A stretch of 64,000 bases of DNA, from NCBI RefSeq assembly GCF_902859735.1, contig NZ_CADIJY010000010.1, positions 93,118 to 157,117 of the forward strand. Reading direction: 5' to 3'. The notes beneath the pieces are model-generated. The model saw only the letters and a program-made list of their open reading frames with translations, had not been told where the DNA came from and ran no database searches. Position 1 is the stretch's first letter. Each line of letters begins with the position of its first letter. The stretch comes from Achromobacter aegrifaciens. Lineage in GTDB: Bacteria; Pseudomonadota; Gammaproteobacteria; Burkholderiales; Burkholderiaceae_B. The position numbers and the translations under genes were made by a program. Of the stretch, positions 16,866-25,896 are shown in pieces.

Positions 16866-17693
16866 TCAGGCCGCCAGGAACTCCCCGATCCGCTCCACCG
16901 CCTGCCGCAACGGCGGCAGGAACTCCTCCGTCAGCCGGTTCAGCGGCACCCGCGCCGCCTTGACACTGACGTTGACCGCGCCGCAGGCCTTGCCGCTGGC
17001 CGAGCGCACCGCCACGGAGATGGCGCGCACGTTCAGTTCCAGTTCCTGGTCGACGACGGCGTAGTCCTGCTCGCGGATGCGCGCGAGTTCGGCGCGCAGC
17101 TTGTCCTCGGTGACCAGCGTGAATTCCGTGTACGGCTGAAGCTCGGTCGCGGCGAAGTAGCGGGCCAGCGCGGGTTCGGGCAATTGCGCCAGCAGCACCC
17201 GGCCGATCGAGGTGCAGTACGCCGGCAGCCTGCTGCCCAGCCCCATCGAGGTCGCCAGCAGGCGGGTCACCTCGGAACGCGCCAGGTACAGCATCTCGTG
17301 GCCTTCCATGATGGCGAGCGCGCAGGTCTCGTTGATCGTGGCGCTGAGTTCTTCCAGCACCGGCTGCGCCAGCGACACAAAGGGCGTGGACGAGAAATAG
17401 GCGTAGCCCAGGCCCAGGATGCGCGGGGTCAGTACATAGAGCCTGCCGTGCTGTTCGGCGATGCCCAACAGGATCAGCGTGTGCAGGCAGCGCTGTACCA
17501 CGGCGCGCGGCAAGCCGGCGCGGCGGCTCAGTTCGGCCGCGGTCTGCGGATGGCGGCGGGTGCCGAAGGCGCGGATCACATGCAGCCCGCGCGCCAGCGT
17601 CAGCATGTAATCCGGATCGCCGCGCAGCTGGTCGGGATGGTCTTCCGCTGCGAGCGGCGCGGCGTAGCCGGGCGGCGGAAGATTGGGCCGCAT
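16866..17693 (-). CDS. IclR family regulator, PcaR-like
   Basis: A 275-residue IclR-type regulator with an N-terminal winged helix-turn-helix (about residues 28-90, including TAAELSRRAGLPRAVVQRCLHTL) and a C-terminal effector domain (about 105-270). Its resemblance to PcaR/PobR/CatR-type members and its position 1 base after pcaJ suggest control of beta-ketoadipate degradation. The start is ATG 17693, which overlaps the pcaJ stop (TGATG). A much longer open frame continues to 18746 but runs through pcaJ in another frame and is not real. Being last in the pcaIJ transcript, it may be regulated together with its targets. Confidence 0.88.
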   Translation of the reverse strand: MRPNLPPPGYAAPLAAEDHPDQLRGDPDYMLTLARGLHVIRAFGTRRHPQTAAELSRRAGLPRAVVQRCLHTLILLGIAEQHGRLYVLTPRILGLGYAYFSSTPFVSLAQPVLEELSATINETCALAIMEGHEMLYLARSEVTRLLATSMGLGSRLPAYCTSIGRVLLAQLPEPALARYFAATELQPYTEFTLVTEDKLRAELARIREQDYAVVDQELELNVRAISVAVRSASGKACGAVNVSVKAARVPLNRLTEEFLPPLRQAVERIGEFLAA

Positions 17694-18334
17694 CAGGCTG
17701 CGCGCAATGGCGCGCCGGTGCGCGCCTGGAGGGCTGAGAGGGTCATGCCGTCGATCATATCCCGAACCAGCAGCCCGTCCGGCGTGACCTCGATGACGGC
17801 CAGGTCGGTATAGATGCGGTCCACCACGCCAGCGCCCGTCAGCGGATAGGTGCAGCGCTCGACGATCTTGGGCTCGCCGCTTTTGCTGTTGTGTTCCATC
17901 ATGATGTAGACGCTGCGCGCGCCCACCGCCAGGTCCATCGCGCCGCCCACGGCCGGCGCTTCCCCGGCCTTGGCCAGCGACCAGTTGGCCAGGTCGCCGT
18001 TGGCGGCGACCTGCATGCCGCCCATGACGCAGATGTCCAGATGGCCGCCGCGCATCATCGCGAACGAATCCGCATGATGGAAATACGCGCCGCCTTCCAG
18101 CAGGGTCACGGGCTGCTTGCCGGCGTTGATCAGGTCCAGGTTGATGTCGGCCTCGGCGGGTGGCGGGCCCATGCCCAGGATGCCGTTTTCGCTGTGCAGC
18201 ACGATCTCGCGGCCGGCGGGCAGGTGGGCGGCCACCAGCACCGGCATGCCGATGCCCAGGTTGACATAGCTGCCGTCGGGAATGTCCTGGGCCAGGCGGC
18301 GCGCCATGGCCTCGCGGGTCAGGGGTTGGAACAT
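17693..18334 (-). CDS. pcaJ: 3-oxoadipate CoA-transferase subunit B
   Basis: The 213-residue beta subunit of a class I CoA-transferase that moves CoA from succinyl-CoA to 3-oxoadipate. The catalytic glutamate lies in HSENGILGMGP (near residue 49), and GGAYFHHADSFAMMRGGH and MDLAVGA are family marks. Together with the upstream subunit A, the best fit is PcaIJ; succinyl-CoA:3-ketoacid transferase (ScoAB) is the alternative. The IclR neighbour supports PcaIJ. A ribosome site AAGGAA precedes the ATG. It lies 27 bases after pcaI and ends in a one-base overlap with the IclR gene. Confidence 0.92.
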   Translation of the reverse strand: MFQPLTREAMARRLAQDIPDGSYVNLGIGMPVLVAAHLPAGREIVLHSENGILGMGPPPAEADINLDLINAGKQPVTLLEGGAYFHHADSFAMMRGGHLDICVMGGMQVAANGDLANWSLAKAGEAPAVGGAMDLAVGARSVYIMMEHNSKSGEPKIVERCTYPLTGAGVVDRIYTDLAVIEVTPDGLLVRDMIDGMTLSALQARTGAPLRAA

Positions 18335-18361
18335 GCGGATTCCTTTGCGGTTCGGCCAGCC

Positions 18362-19042
18362 CTAGCTGGAAAAGGCGGCGTTGGCGACCTGGGTGACGCG
18401 CTTGACGAAGATGCCCGGCGTCACCACGGCCTCGGGCGACAGCTCGCCCAGCGCGACCTTGGCGCGCACCTGCACGATGGCGGTCTTGGCCGCCATGCAC
18501 ATGACCGGGCCGAAGTTGCGCGCGCTCTTGTTGTAGGTGAGGTTGCCCCAGCGGTCGGCCAGGTCGGCCTTTACCAACGCGAAGTCGCCATGCAGGGGCT
18601 GTTCGAAGACGTGGCCACGGCCGTCGATCATGCGCGTTTCCTTGCCGCGCGCCAGTTCGGTGCCGTAGGCTGTGGGCGTGTAGAACCCGCCCAGGCCGGC
18701 GCCGGCCGCCCGCAGGCGTTCGGCGATGGTGCCTTGCGGCACGCATTCCAGTTCGATGCGGCCCTGGCGGTAGAACTCGTCGAAGACCCAGGAGTGCGAG
18801 GCCTTGGGAAACGAGCAGATCACCTTGCGCACGCGCCCGGCCTTGATCAACGCCGCCAGGCCGGTTTCGTGGTTGCCGGCGTTGTTGCTGACCACGGTGA
18901 GCTCGCGCGCGCCCTGCGCGATCAGCGCGTGGATCAGCTCGGTGGGCATGCCGGCGCCGCCGAAACCGCTGATCAGCACGGTGGCGCCGTCGTGCACGTC
19001 CGCAACGGCGGTCTCGGGAGTGTCGTAGAACTTGTCGATCAT
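18362..19042 (-). CDS. pcaI: 3-oxoadipate CoA-transferase subunit A
   Basis: The 226-residue alpha subunit of the CoA-transferase. It shows the glycine loop LISGFGGAGMPTELI, VVSNNAGN, the VICSFP segment and WGNLTYNKSARNFGPVM, which closely follow PcaI proteins, as does the short length. The start is ATG 19042, preceded by AGGAG; a longer open frame to 19282 is not supported. It lies 17 bases downstream of the Bug-type binding protein gene, so uptake and CoA transfer genes probably share one transcript. Confidence 0.92.
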   Translation of the reverse strand: MIDKFYDTPETAVADVHDGATVLISGFGGAGMPTELIHALIAQGARELTVVSNNAGNHETGLAALIKAGRVRKVICSFPKASHSWVFDEFYRQGRIELECVPQGTIAERLRAAGAGLGGFYTPTAYGTELARGKETRMIDGRGHVFEQPLHGDFALVKADLADRWGNLTYNKSARNFGPVMCMAAKTAIVQVRAKVALGELSPEAVVTPGIFVKRVTQVANAAFSS

Positions 19043-19059
19043 GCGGGGCTCCTGCGCTT

Positions 19060-20061
19060 TCAGTCCACGGTGATACGCGCCTGCTTGATGATCCCGGCGT
19101 AGCGCGTCGAGTCCGTCTTCATCAGGTCGGCGAATTGCGCGGTGGTGCCGCTGACCGGCAGGAAGCCCGCGTCCAGGAATTTCTGCCTGACGTCGGGCTC
19201 CTTGACGATCTCGCTGATCTCGCGCGCCATGCGGTCGATGACCGGCGTGGGCGTGCCGGCCGGCGCCATCAGGCCCGCCCACGAACCGGTGACGAAGCCG
19301 GGCAGGCCGGCTTCTTCCATGGTCGGGATCGAGGGCTCGGTCGGCCAGCGCTGCTTGCCGGTGAACGCCAGCGCCTTCAGCCGGTTCTGCTTGACGTACT
19401 GCATGGGCACGAGGATCGGATCGAAGACCATGGACACGCGGCCGCCCAGCAGGTCCGCCAGGATGGGGGCGCTGCCTTTGTAGGCCACGTGCGTCATGGT
19501 GATCTTGCTTTGCAGCGCGAAGTCCGCGCCGGTCAGGTGCGCGCTGGAACCGTTGCCGCTGGAGGCATAGGTGAGCTTGTCCGGATTCTTGCGGGCATAG
19601 TCGACCAGTTCGGCCACCGTCTTCACGGGAATGTCTTCGGCCACGAACAGGAACAGGGGCAGGTCCGCCATCTGCACCACGGGCGTCAGGTCGGCGGGCT
19701 TGTAGCCCAGTTTGTATAGATGGAAATTGATGATGTAGGCGGGCAGGATGGAAAGAAAGGTGTAGCCGTCCGGCTCCGCCTTCGCGGCGATGGCGGCCCC
19801 CACGCTGCTGTTGGCGCCGGGGCGGTTCTCGATGATGATGGTCTGCTTCAGGCGCGGGCCGAGCTTGTCCATCACGATGCGCGTGACGATATCGGTCGAG
19901 CCGCCTGGCGTGTACGGCACGATGACTTTGATCGGCTTGCTGGGCCAGTCGTCTGCGGCGTGAACGCCAGCGCCGGCGGCCAGGCCGGCGGCCGCCAGGG
20001 CCGTGCCCAGCAGGGATTTGAGGGTGCTGCGGCGGGACTGCAAGTGGCTTGCATGGGTCAT
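19060..20061 (-). CDS. Bug/TctC family tripartite tricarboxylate transporter substrate-binding protein
   Basis: A 333-residue periplasmic binding protein of the Bug family, greatly expanded in Alcaligenaceae. The signal region has SRRSTLKSLLG followed by an Ala/Gly-rich core and AHA-type cleavage near VHA (residue about 36), so Tat export is possible. The mature part starts DDWPSKPIKVIVPYTPGGSTDI and has ENRPGANSSVGA, both family marks. The start at ATG 20061 lies 9 bases after GGAGGAG. No TctA/TctB membrane genes are nearby, usual for Bug proteins. Its link to pcaIJ suggests an aromatic or dicarboxylate ligand; this is inference. Confidence 0.92.
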   Translation of the reverse strand: MTHASHLQSRRSTLKSLLGTALAAAGLAAGAGVHAADDWPSKPIKVIVPYTPGGSTDIVTRIVMDKLGPRLKQTIIIENRPGANSSVGAAIAAKAEPDGYTFLSILPAYIINFHLYKLGYKPADLTPVVQMADLPLFLFVAEDIPVKTVAELVDYARKNPDKLTYASSGNGSSAHLTGADFALQSKITMTHVAYKGSAPILADLLGGRVSMVFDPILVPMQYVKQNRLKALAFTGKQRWPTEPSIPTMEEAGLPGFVTGSWAGLMAPAGTPTPVIDRMAREISEIVKEPDVRQKFLDAGFLPVSGTTAQFADLMKTDSTRYAGIIKQARITVD

Positions 20062-20398
20062 GGGTTGGGTCTCCTCCATGAATCGGCCGCTCGCGTAGTC
20101 GCGGCCGTTATTTTTTGAGAGATCGCGGCGCCGGCAGCGGCGGGCCCGGGACGCGAAAAAAGTATGGCACCAAGGCAAGCGGCCATCGCGGTCTGGCGGG
20201 CGGATAAAGTTCGTTCACCGGACAGGTCTGCAACCTTCAGGAATCGCGCCCCGTCCTCCGGGTTTCCACTAGGCGCCTTCGCGTTGTTCACGCCGTGGAC
20301 ATGGCTTAATCTGGCGGCCGGCCCAGTAAGGCAGGGCTCGGTTTCAACCGCAGTCGGCTTACAAGCCGGCGCGGCATCCATACTCAGGAGAAGTGATC

Positions 20399-21421
20399 AT
20401 GAAGCGGTCCATCTTGTTTGCAGCCGGCGCCTTGGCCCTGGCTTGCGCATCCCAGGCGGCGGTGGCGGGGCCCACCCTCGATGCCGTGAAGAAAAAAGGA
20501 TTCGTGCAGTGCGGCCTGACCGACGGCGTATCCGGCTTTTCGGCGACCAACAGCAAGGGCGAATGGGAAGGCATGGACGTGGACATTTGCCGCGCGGTCG
20601 CGGCGGCGGTGTTCGGTGATCCGACCAAATTCAAGGGCACGCCGCTGTCCACCCAGCAACGCTTCACGGCGCTGCAATCGGGCGAGGTGGACGTGCTGCT
20701 GCGCACCGTCACGCTGACGCAGACCCGCGACACGTCGCTGGGCCTGGCGGCCGTGGCGGCCAGCTTCTACGACGGCCAGGGCATCCTGGTGAGCAAGAAG
20801 CTGGGCGTCAAGAGCGCCAAGGAACTCAACGGCGCCACGGTCTGCGTGCAGCCCGGCACCACCACCGAGCTCAACCTGGCCGACTGGTTCCGCACCAACA
20901 ACATCGAATTCAAGCCGGTGGTGATCGACAAGGTGACCGAGGTCGTGCGCGCCTTCGAATCGGGCCGCTGCGACGCCTTCACCGACGACGCCTCGCAACT
21001 GGCCGCGGTGCGCGCCACCCAGGTCGCCAAGCCGGACGACTACGAGATCCTGCCGGAACGCTTCTCCAAGGAGCCGCTGGGTCCCATGGTGCGCCAGGGC
21101 GACGAGAACTGGCTGGGCATCGTGCGTTGGACGCTGTTCGCGCTGATGGAGGCCGAGGAATACGGCATCACCCAGAAGAACGTCGACGAAATGTTGAAGA
21201 GCAACAACCCCAACATCGCCCGCATCCTGGGCGTGACGCCGGGGGCGGGCAAGAACATGGGGCTGGATGAGAAGTGGGCCTACAACGCCATCAAGGCAGT
21301 GGGCAACTACAGCGAAGTGTTCGAGCGCAACGTGGGCAAGGACAGCAAGCTCGGCCTGCAACGCGGCACCAATGCGTTGTGGAACAAGGGCGGCGCCATG
21401 TATCCCTGGCCGATCCGCTAA
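20399..21421 (+). CDS. Amino acid ABC transporter substrate-binding protein (AapJ/BztA-like)
   Basis: A 340-residue periplasmic protein of the family 3 (polar amino acid) binding proteins, of the longer AapJ/BztA/YnhJ-like group. The signal peptide covers residues 1 to about 25 (cleavage after AVAG or ASQAAVA). Typical segments are VQCGLTDGVSGFSATN and WEGMDVDICRAVAAAVFGD. The start at ATG 20399 has AGGAG 8 bases upstream; a GTG at 20393 is less likely. A strong terminator follows directly, and no permease or ATPase of this AapJQMP type is next to it, so it appears as an orphan receptor. Confidence 0.92.
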   Translation: MKRSILFAAGALALACASQAAVAGPTLDAVKKKGFVQCGLTDGVSGFSATNSKGEWEGMDVDICRAVAAAVFGDPTKFKGTPLSTQQRFTALQSGEVDVLLRTVTLTQTRDTSLGLAAVAASFYDGQGILVSKKLGVKSAKELNGATVCVQPGTTTELNLADWFRTNNIEFKPVVIDKVTEVVRAFESGRCDAFTDDASQLAAVRATQVAKPDDYEILPERFSKEPLGPMVRQGDENWLGIVRWTLFALMEAEEYGITQKNVDEMLKSNNPNIARILGVTPGAGKNMGLDEKWAYNAIKAVGNYSEVFERNVGKDSKLGLQRGTNALWNKGGAMYPWPIR

Positions 21422-21438
21422 GGTTCGCGCCAGCCTGG

Positions 21439-21467
21439 ACGGCCCGGATTTCCGGGCCGTTTTTTTA
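21439..21467 (+). terminator. Rho-independent terminator
   Basis: A perfect 10-bp GC-rich stem (21439-21448 with 21451-21460) followed by a run of seven or eight T, 18 bases after the binding-protein stop. Confidence 0.92.
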
Positions 21468-21540
21468 TGGCATCGCCACGCGATACGTCTGCACCGTATT
21501 GCGGTACGCTATGCGCTTTCCACTGGACGGCCCACGCGCC

Positions 21541-22407
21541 ATGACGCAGACCCGAAACGCCGAGGATTCCCCACTGTTCATCGCCGCGCTGGCGCGCGGC
21601 GTCTCCGTCCTGCGGGCCTTCAGCGAGGGGCAGCCCGCCATGACCTTGCCGGAGCTGGCCGAAGCGACCGGACTGAGCAAGAGTTCGGTGCAGCGCTTCA
21701 CCCACACGCTGTGGACGCTGGGCTATCTGCGCAAGGACCCCTTGAGCAAGAAGTTCTCGCTGGGGCCCTGGTCGCTGGAGCTGGGCATGAAGTACGTGCA
21801 GACCAGCCCGCTGGTGCTGGGCGGCAATCCTTTCCTGCACACGCTCAACCGCAACAGCCAGGAAACCTGCAGCCTGGCCGAGCCCGACGGTCTGGACATG
21901 GTGTACGTGGCGCGCTTTGCCACCCACAAGGAAATGTTCGTGAACATGCCGGTGGGCATGCGCCTGCCGCTGTACTGCACGGCGGCGGGCCGGGCGGTGC
22001 TGGCCAGGCTGGATCCCGCGGTCGCGCGCGGTCTCCTGGAACGGTGCGACCGCAAGGCCTACACGGCCGCCACCATCACAAGCATGGACGTGCTCCTGGC
22101 CGAGCTGGAGTTTGCCCGCAGGCACGGCTATGCGCGCTCCAACGGCGAGTTCTATCCGGGCGACATCACGGTCAGCGCCGCGGTGCTGGATGCCGGTGGC
22201 ACGCCGGTAGGCGCGGTCAACGTATCGGTGCCGTCCAGCCGCTGGTCGTTCGAGCAGGCGCAGGCTGTGTTCGGTCCGCAAGTGGTGGAAACGGCGCACG
22301 CCATCAGCGCGTCGCGCACGCTGGGGCGGTCGCGCCCCTTCTATGAAATGGAGCCGCCGGGCGGCGCCCTGCGCGACGCGATGCCGTTCGCGGGCGACGA
22401 GGCCTGA
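21541..22407 (+). CDS. IclR family transcriptional regulator
   Basis: A 288-residue IclR-type regulator. The N-terminal winged HTH (about residues 14-75) includes MTLPELAEATGLSKSSVQRF; the effector domain spans about 90-265, with the usual YCTAAGRAVLA and VGAVNVSVPSSRWS segments. ATG 21541 is chosen; ATG 21511 is in frame and adds ten residues. Upstream, CGTA-N6-TACG (about 21495-21508) is a possible self-binding site. It precedes the ureohydrolase and ABC transporter on the same strand and may control them; an effector cannot be read from the sequence. Confidence 0.9.
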   Translation: MTQTRNAEDSPLFIAALARGVSVLRAFSEGQPAMTLPELAEATGLSKSSVQRFTHTLWTLGYLRKDPLSKKFSLGPWSLELGMKYVQTSPLVLGGNPFLHTLNRNSQETCSLAEPDGLDMVYVARFATHKEMFVNMPVGMRLPLYCTAAGRAVLARLDPAVARGLLERCDRKAYTAATITSMDVLLAELEFARRHGYARSNGEFYPGDITVSAAVLDAGGTPVGAVNVSVPSSRWSFEQAQAVFGPQVVETAHAISASRTLGRSRPFYEMEPPGGALRDAMPFAGDEA

Positions 22408-22487
22408 TTCCAGGGGGCCCGGGTCCCGGGCGCGCCGACCACGTGCGTTCGTTATTCATACTAATTTAGTCGGATATAAAACTGCTG

Positions 22488-22507
22488 ATTAGGGGAAACT
22501 CCCTAAT
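22488..22507. promoter_or_regulatory. Palindrome upstream of the ureohydrolase gene
   Basis: ATTAGGG (22488-22494) and CCCTAAT (22501-22507) form a perfect 7-bp inverted repeat in an AT-rich island (22450-22510) unlike its GC-rich surroundings. It lies 125 bases before the ureohydrolase start and next to the IclR gene, so it is a candidate operator for that regulator. Experimental evidence is lacking. Confidence 0.45.
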
Positions 22508-22631
22508 TGGCCGGATGCTTGTACGCACGCTACTCTTATTTCGACACGATCATATCGCACAGCGATTTGATTGAATCTAAATAGTGATCCCAGCCTTATC
22601 AGGGCAGCGGTCGTCACCCAGGAGCCGAGTT

Positions 22632-23585
22632 GTGCAGCAGCCAGCCGAAGTCTGTTTTCATCCCGTCGCCGGGTTCATGGGCCTGCCTGCCGTCCGCGCC
22701 GCGGGCATGGGCGCGGCGCGCGCCTGCGTGGTCGGCATTCCCTTCGATTGCGGCACGCATCCGTTCCGGGTCGGATCGCGCCAGGGGCCGGACGCGATCC
22801 GCGAGCAGTCCAGGCTGCTGCGGCCGGTGGATATCTTCCGGCGCCACGGCATCGACAACCCGCCGGAGTTCCTGCGCGCCATCGACGTGGGCAATGTGGC
22901 CTGCCATCCGGGCGATCCGGACGCCTCCTATCCGCTGATCGAGGCCGGCATAGGCGCCATCCTGGATTCGGGCGCCATTCCGATTTCCATGGGAGGCGAT
23001 GGCGCGGTCACCTTGCCGCAGCTGCGCGCCGTGGCGCGCCGCCATCCGGATTTCGTGGTGCTGCATTTCGATTCGCACACCGACACCTATCCCATCCCCG
23101 GCTACAACACCGCCACCACCTTCACGCGTGCCGCCGAAGAAGGGCTGCTGGACGTGGCCTCCAGCTTTCACGTGGGCACGCGCGGCAGTTCCTTCATGCC
23201 GGGCGTGCTGGAATTCGGCCGCGAGGTCGGCTACACGATCCTGCCCTATGACGACTTCGACCAGGACCAGAAGGGCGCGCTGGCCAACATCAAGCAGCGC
23301 ATCGGCCAGCGGCCCGTGTACCTGTGCTTCGACATGGACATCTTCGATCCTTCCTGCGCGCCGGGCGTGTGCACGCCGGAGTGGGGCGGACTTACGGCCA
23401 AGGAAGGGCTGGCGCTGCTGCGCCAGCTCGCGGGCCTGAACTTCGTGGCGTTCGACGTGAACACCGTGTCGCCGCCGCAAGACGTGCAGGGGGCCACGGC
23501 CTTCCTGGCAGCCACCGTCATGCAGGAATTCTGCGCGCTGGCGGCGGTAGCGGTGCAGCAGTATCCGCAGGGGCGTCCGGCCTGA
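22632..23585 (+). CDS. Agmatinase/arginase family ureohydrolase with altered metal site
   Basis: A 317-residue member of the ureohydrolase fold (agmatinase, guanidinobutyrase and relatives), which normally uses two Mn ions to hydrolyse a guanidino group to urea and an amine. Expected ligands Asp147, His149 and Asp151 (FDSHTDTY) and Asp234 and Asp236 (FDMDIFDP) are present. The first motif, normally GGDH, reads GGDG (residues 121-124), so the usual histidine ligand is replaced by glycine. The start is GTG 22632, 7 bases after AGGAG; the upstream GTG at 22584 lacks a ribosome site. An IclR regulator precedes it and a polar amino-acid ABC transporter follows, so the substrate may be a guanidino compound taken up by it. 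Confidence 0.88.
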   Translation: MQQPAEVCFHPVAGFMGLPAVRAAGMGAARACVVGIPFDCGTHPFRVGSRQGPDAIREQSRLLRPVDIFRRHGIDNPPEFLRAIDVGNVACHPGDPDASYPLIEAGIGAILDSGAIPISMGGDGAVTLPQLRAVARRHPDFVVLHFDSHTDTYPIPGYNTATTFTRAAEEGLLDVASSFHVGTRGSSFMPGVLEFGREVGYTILPYDDFDQDQKGALANIKQRIGQRPVYLCFDMDIFDPSCAPGVCTPEWGGLTAKEGLALLRQLAGLNFVAFDVNTVSPPQDVQGATAFLAATVMQEFCALAAVAVQQYPQGRPA

Positions 23586-23627
23586 GCCGGCAGCGCCACG
23601 CCAACCAATTCATCCAAGGGGAAAACG

Positions 23628-24416
23628 ATGAAACTCAAATCCATTCTGCTGGGCCTGGCTGTAGCCGGCCTGCTGGCCCAGGGCGGCGCGCAGGCGCGCA
23701 CGCTGGACGAGATCCGCGCGGACCAGAGCCTGAACGTCGTCACCACGGCGTCCGCGCCGCCGCACGGCTTCAAGAATCCGAAGTCGAACCAGCTGGAGGG
23801 CATCATGGTGGACGTGGCCGCGGCCGTGGCCAAGCACCTGAAGGTGTCGGACAAGCTGTCCGACGTGCCGTTCTCCGGCCTGATTCCCACGCTGACCTCG
23901 GGCCGCGCCGACGTGATGTCCGCGCCGCTCTTCATCACCGAGGAACGCGCCCGCGCCATCGATTTCTCGGCGCCGGTCTATGAATGGGGCGAGGGCATCG
24001 TGGTCAGCGACAAGGCCGACAAGAAGTACGCCAAGTTCGAAGACATGAAGGGCCAGCGCGTAGGCGTGCTGGTGGACTCGGTGCAGTTCAACATGATCAA
24101 GGACATGCCCGGCACCAAGGTGTCGACGTACCAGGACTATTCCACGCTGCTGGCCGACGTGCGCGCCGGCCGCATCGACCTGGGCATCGTGGATCCGCCC
24201 AGCATCATCTACCAGATCAAGACCAAGAACATCCCCGGCGTGAAGCTGGACACGGGCTATCAGCCGCAGCGCAAGTGGCAGGTGGGCATGGCGGTGCAGA
24301 AGGGCAATGCCGCGCTGCTGGAGGCGGTCAACGGCGCGCTGGCACAGATGAAACAGAACGGCGAGCTCGCCGCCATCGGGCAGAAGTGGGGCGTGGCCGA
24401 CCTGATGAGCAAGTGA
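23628..24416 (+). CDS. Polar amino acid ABC transporter, substrate-binding protein
   Basis: A 262-residue family 3 binding protein. The signal peptide is residues 1 to about 23 (hydrophobic core LLGLAVAGLLAQGG, cleavage after AQA). The bilobed domain has PHGFKNPKSNQLEGIMVDVAAAV and the hinge-region segment TSGRADVMSAPLFITEERA. The gene follows the ureohydrolase after 42 bases and precedes the permease and ATPase, forming a complete importer. The ligand is probably a cationic or guanidino amino compound by context only. Confidence 0.92.
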   Translation: MKLKSILLGLAVAGLLAQGGAQARTLDEIRADQSLNVVTTASAPPHGFKNPKSNQLEGIMVDVAAAVAKHLKVSDKLSDVPFSGLIPTLTSGRADVMSAPLFITEERARAIDFSAPVYEWGEGIVVSDKADKKYAKFEDMKGQRVGVLVDSVQFNMIKDMPGTKVSTYQDYSTLLADVRAGRIDLGIVDPPSIIYQIKTKNIPGVKLDTGYQPQRKWQVGMAVQKGNAALLEAVNGALAQMKQNGELAAIGQKWGVADLMSK

Positions 24417-24446
24417 CGCCGTACCGGCACGGATAAGGAGTACGAC

Positions 24447-25139
24447 TTGGATCTCGCGACCCTGCGCATGTACCTTACCCCCCTCGCCGAGGGCACGGTC
24501 TGGACCCTGGCGCTGTTTTTCTCTTCGGCATTCCTGGCGGTGGCCCTGGGCCTGGTCGTCTGTCTGTGCCGCCTGTCGCCGTCGCGGCTGCTCAGCCGCG
24601 GCGCGCGTTTCTACATCGACGTGATACGCGGCACGCCGCTGCTGCTGCAGCTGTTCTACATCTACTACGGCCTGCCCGAGATGGGCGTGGTCATCAACGG
24701 CTTCGTTGCCGGCGTATTGGGCCTGACGCTGAACTTCGGCGCCTATCTGGCCGAACTCTTCCGCAGCGGCATCCAGTCGGTGGACAGCGGCCAGTACGAG
24801 GCTGCGCGCGCGCTGGGCCTGGGCAAGATGCAGCGGCTGCGCCGCATCGTGCTGCCGCAGGCCTTGCGCACGGTGTTCCCGGCGCTGGGCAACTACGCGC
24901 TGGTGCTGATCAAGGAAACCTCGCTGGTGGCCGTCATCAGCGTTTACGAATTGATGCGCGCGGGCGAAATGCTGGCGGGCGCCACCTTCCAGGCGCTGAC
25001 CGTCTACACCATGGTGGGCGTCATCTACTTCGCCATGTGCAGCGTGCTGTCCTACGTGTTCCGCCGTTCCGAAAAGCGCCTGACCGTGCCGGGCTACTGG
25101 AGCGGCGCGGGCGAAAACCATGACATTTCCAAGGCCTGA
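24447..25139 (+). CDS. Polar amino acid ABC transporter, permease (HisM/GlnP type)
   Basis: A 230-residue inner-membrane permease with about five hydrophobic segments. The cytoplasmic EAA loop, which docks the ATPase, reads [23 protein letters not shown] at about residues 118-140. The start is TTG 24447 with AAGGAG at 24435-24440; no ATG is better placed. Only one permease gene is present, so the channel is likely a homodimer. The stop is 4 bases before the preferred ATPase start. Confidence 0.92.
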   Translation: MDLATLRMYLTPLAEGTVWTLALFFSSAFLAVALGLVVCLCRLSPSRLLSRGARFYIDVIRGTPLLLQLFYIYYGLPEMGVVINGFVAGVLGLTLNFGAYLAELFRSGIQSVDSGQYEAARALGLGKMQRLRRIVLPQALRTVFPALGNYALVLIKETSLVAVISVYELMRAGEMLAGATFQALTVYTMVGVIYFAMCSVLSYVFRRSEKRLTVPGYWSGAGENHDISKA

Positions 25140-25143
25140 TGCG

Positions 25144-25896
25144 ATGGATGGATTGAACTACGCCGCCCCTATCATCACGATGCAGGGCGTATGCAAATGG
25201 TATGGCGACTTCAAGGTGCTGGACGAGCTGGCGCTGGAGGTGTTGCCAGGCGAAAAGCTGATCCTGTGCGGGCCGTCCGGCTCCGGCAAGTCCACCACCA
25301 TCCGGCTCTTGAACCGGCTCGAGGAACACCAGCAAGGCCGCATCGTCGTCGACGGCATCGAGCTGAACGACGACCTGAAGAACATCGAGCGCATCCGCGC
25401 CGAGGTCGGCATGGTGTTCCAGCACTTCAACCTGTTTCCGCACCTGACCGTGCTGGACAATTGCACGCTGGCGCCGATGCTGGTGAAGGGCGTGCCGCGC
25501 GAGGAAGCCGAGGCCCGCGCCATGGAATACCTGGAGCGCGTCAAGATTCCGCAGCACGCCTCCAAGTACCCGGGCCAGCTGTCCGGCGGCCAGAAGCAGC
25601 GCGTGGCGATTGCGCGGGCGCTGTGCATGCGGCCCAAGATCATGCTGTTCGACGAGCCCACATCCGCGCTGGACCCCGAGATGGTCAAGGAAGTGCTGGA
25701 CACCATGGTGGCGCTGGCGCGCGACGGCATGACCATGGTGTGCGTGACGCATGAAATGGGTTTCGCGCGCGAGGTCGGCGACCGCGTGGTCTTCATGGAC
25801 CAGGGCGCCATCGTCGAGGCCGACACGCCGGACAATTTCTTCCGCGCGCCGCGCACCGAACGCGCGCAGGCCTTCCTGGGGCAGATACTGGGTTGA
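25144..25896 (+). CDS. Polar amino acid ABC transporter, ATP-binding protein (GlnQ type)
   Basis: A 250-residue ATPase of the GlnQ/HisP group. Walker A is [10 protein letters not shown], the signature is [16 protein letters not shown], Walker B ends [14 protein letters not shown], and the H-loop is [11 protein letters not shown] 25144, 4 bases after the permease stop, is preferred; ATG 25120 is in frame and would overlap the permease by 20 bases. It completes the three-gene importer. A short dyad (GGAACC/GGTTCC, 25922-25941) lies after the stop without a U-tract. Confidence 0.93.
   Translation: MDGLNYAAPIITMQGVCKWYGDFKVLDELALEVLPGEKLILCGPSGSGKSTTIRLLNRLEEHQQGRIVVDGIELNDDLKNIERIRAEVGMVFQHFNLFPHLTVLDNCTLAPMLVKGVPREEAEARAMEYLERVKIPQHASKYPGQLSGGQKQRVAIARALCMRPKIMLFDEPTSALDPEMVKEVLDTMVALARDGMTMVCVTHEMGFAREVGDRVVFMDQGAIVEADTPDNFFRAPRTERAQAFLGQILG

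Noticed and set aside
16866-18746. 626-aa frame that would fuse an Arg-rich N-terminus to the IclR protein
   Set aside because: The part above 17693 reads pcaJ and pcaI in another frame; the IclR domain is complete from ATG 17693 and starts with a proper overlap to pcaJ.
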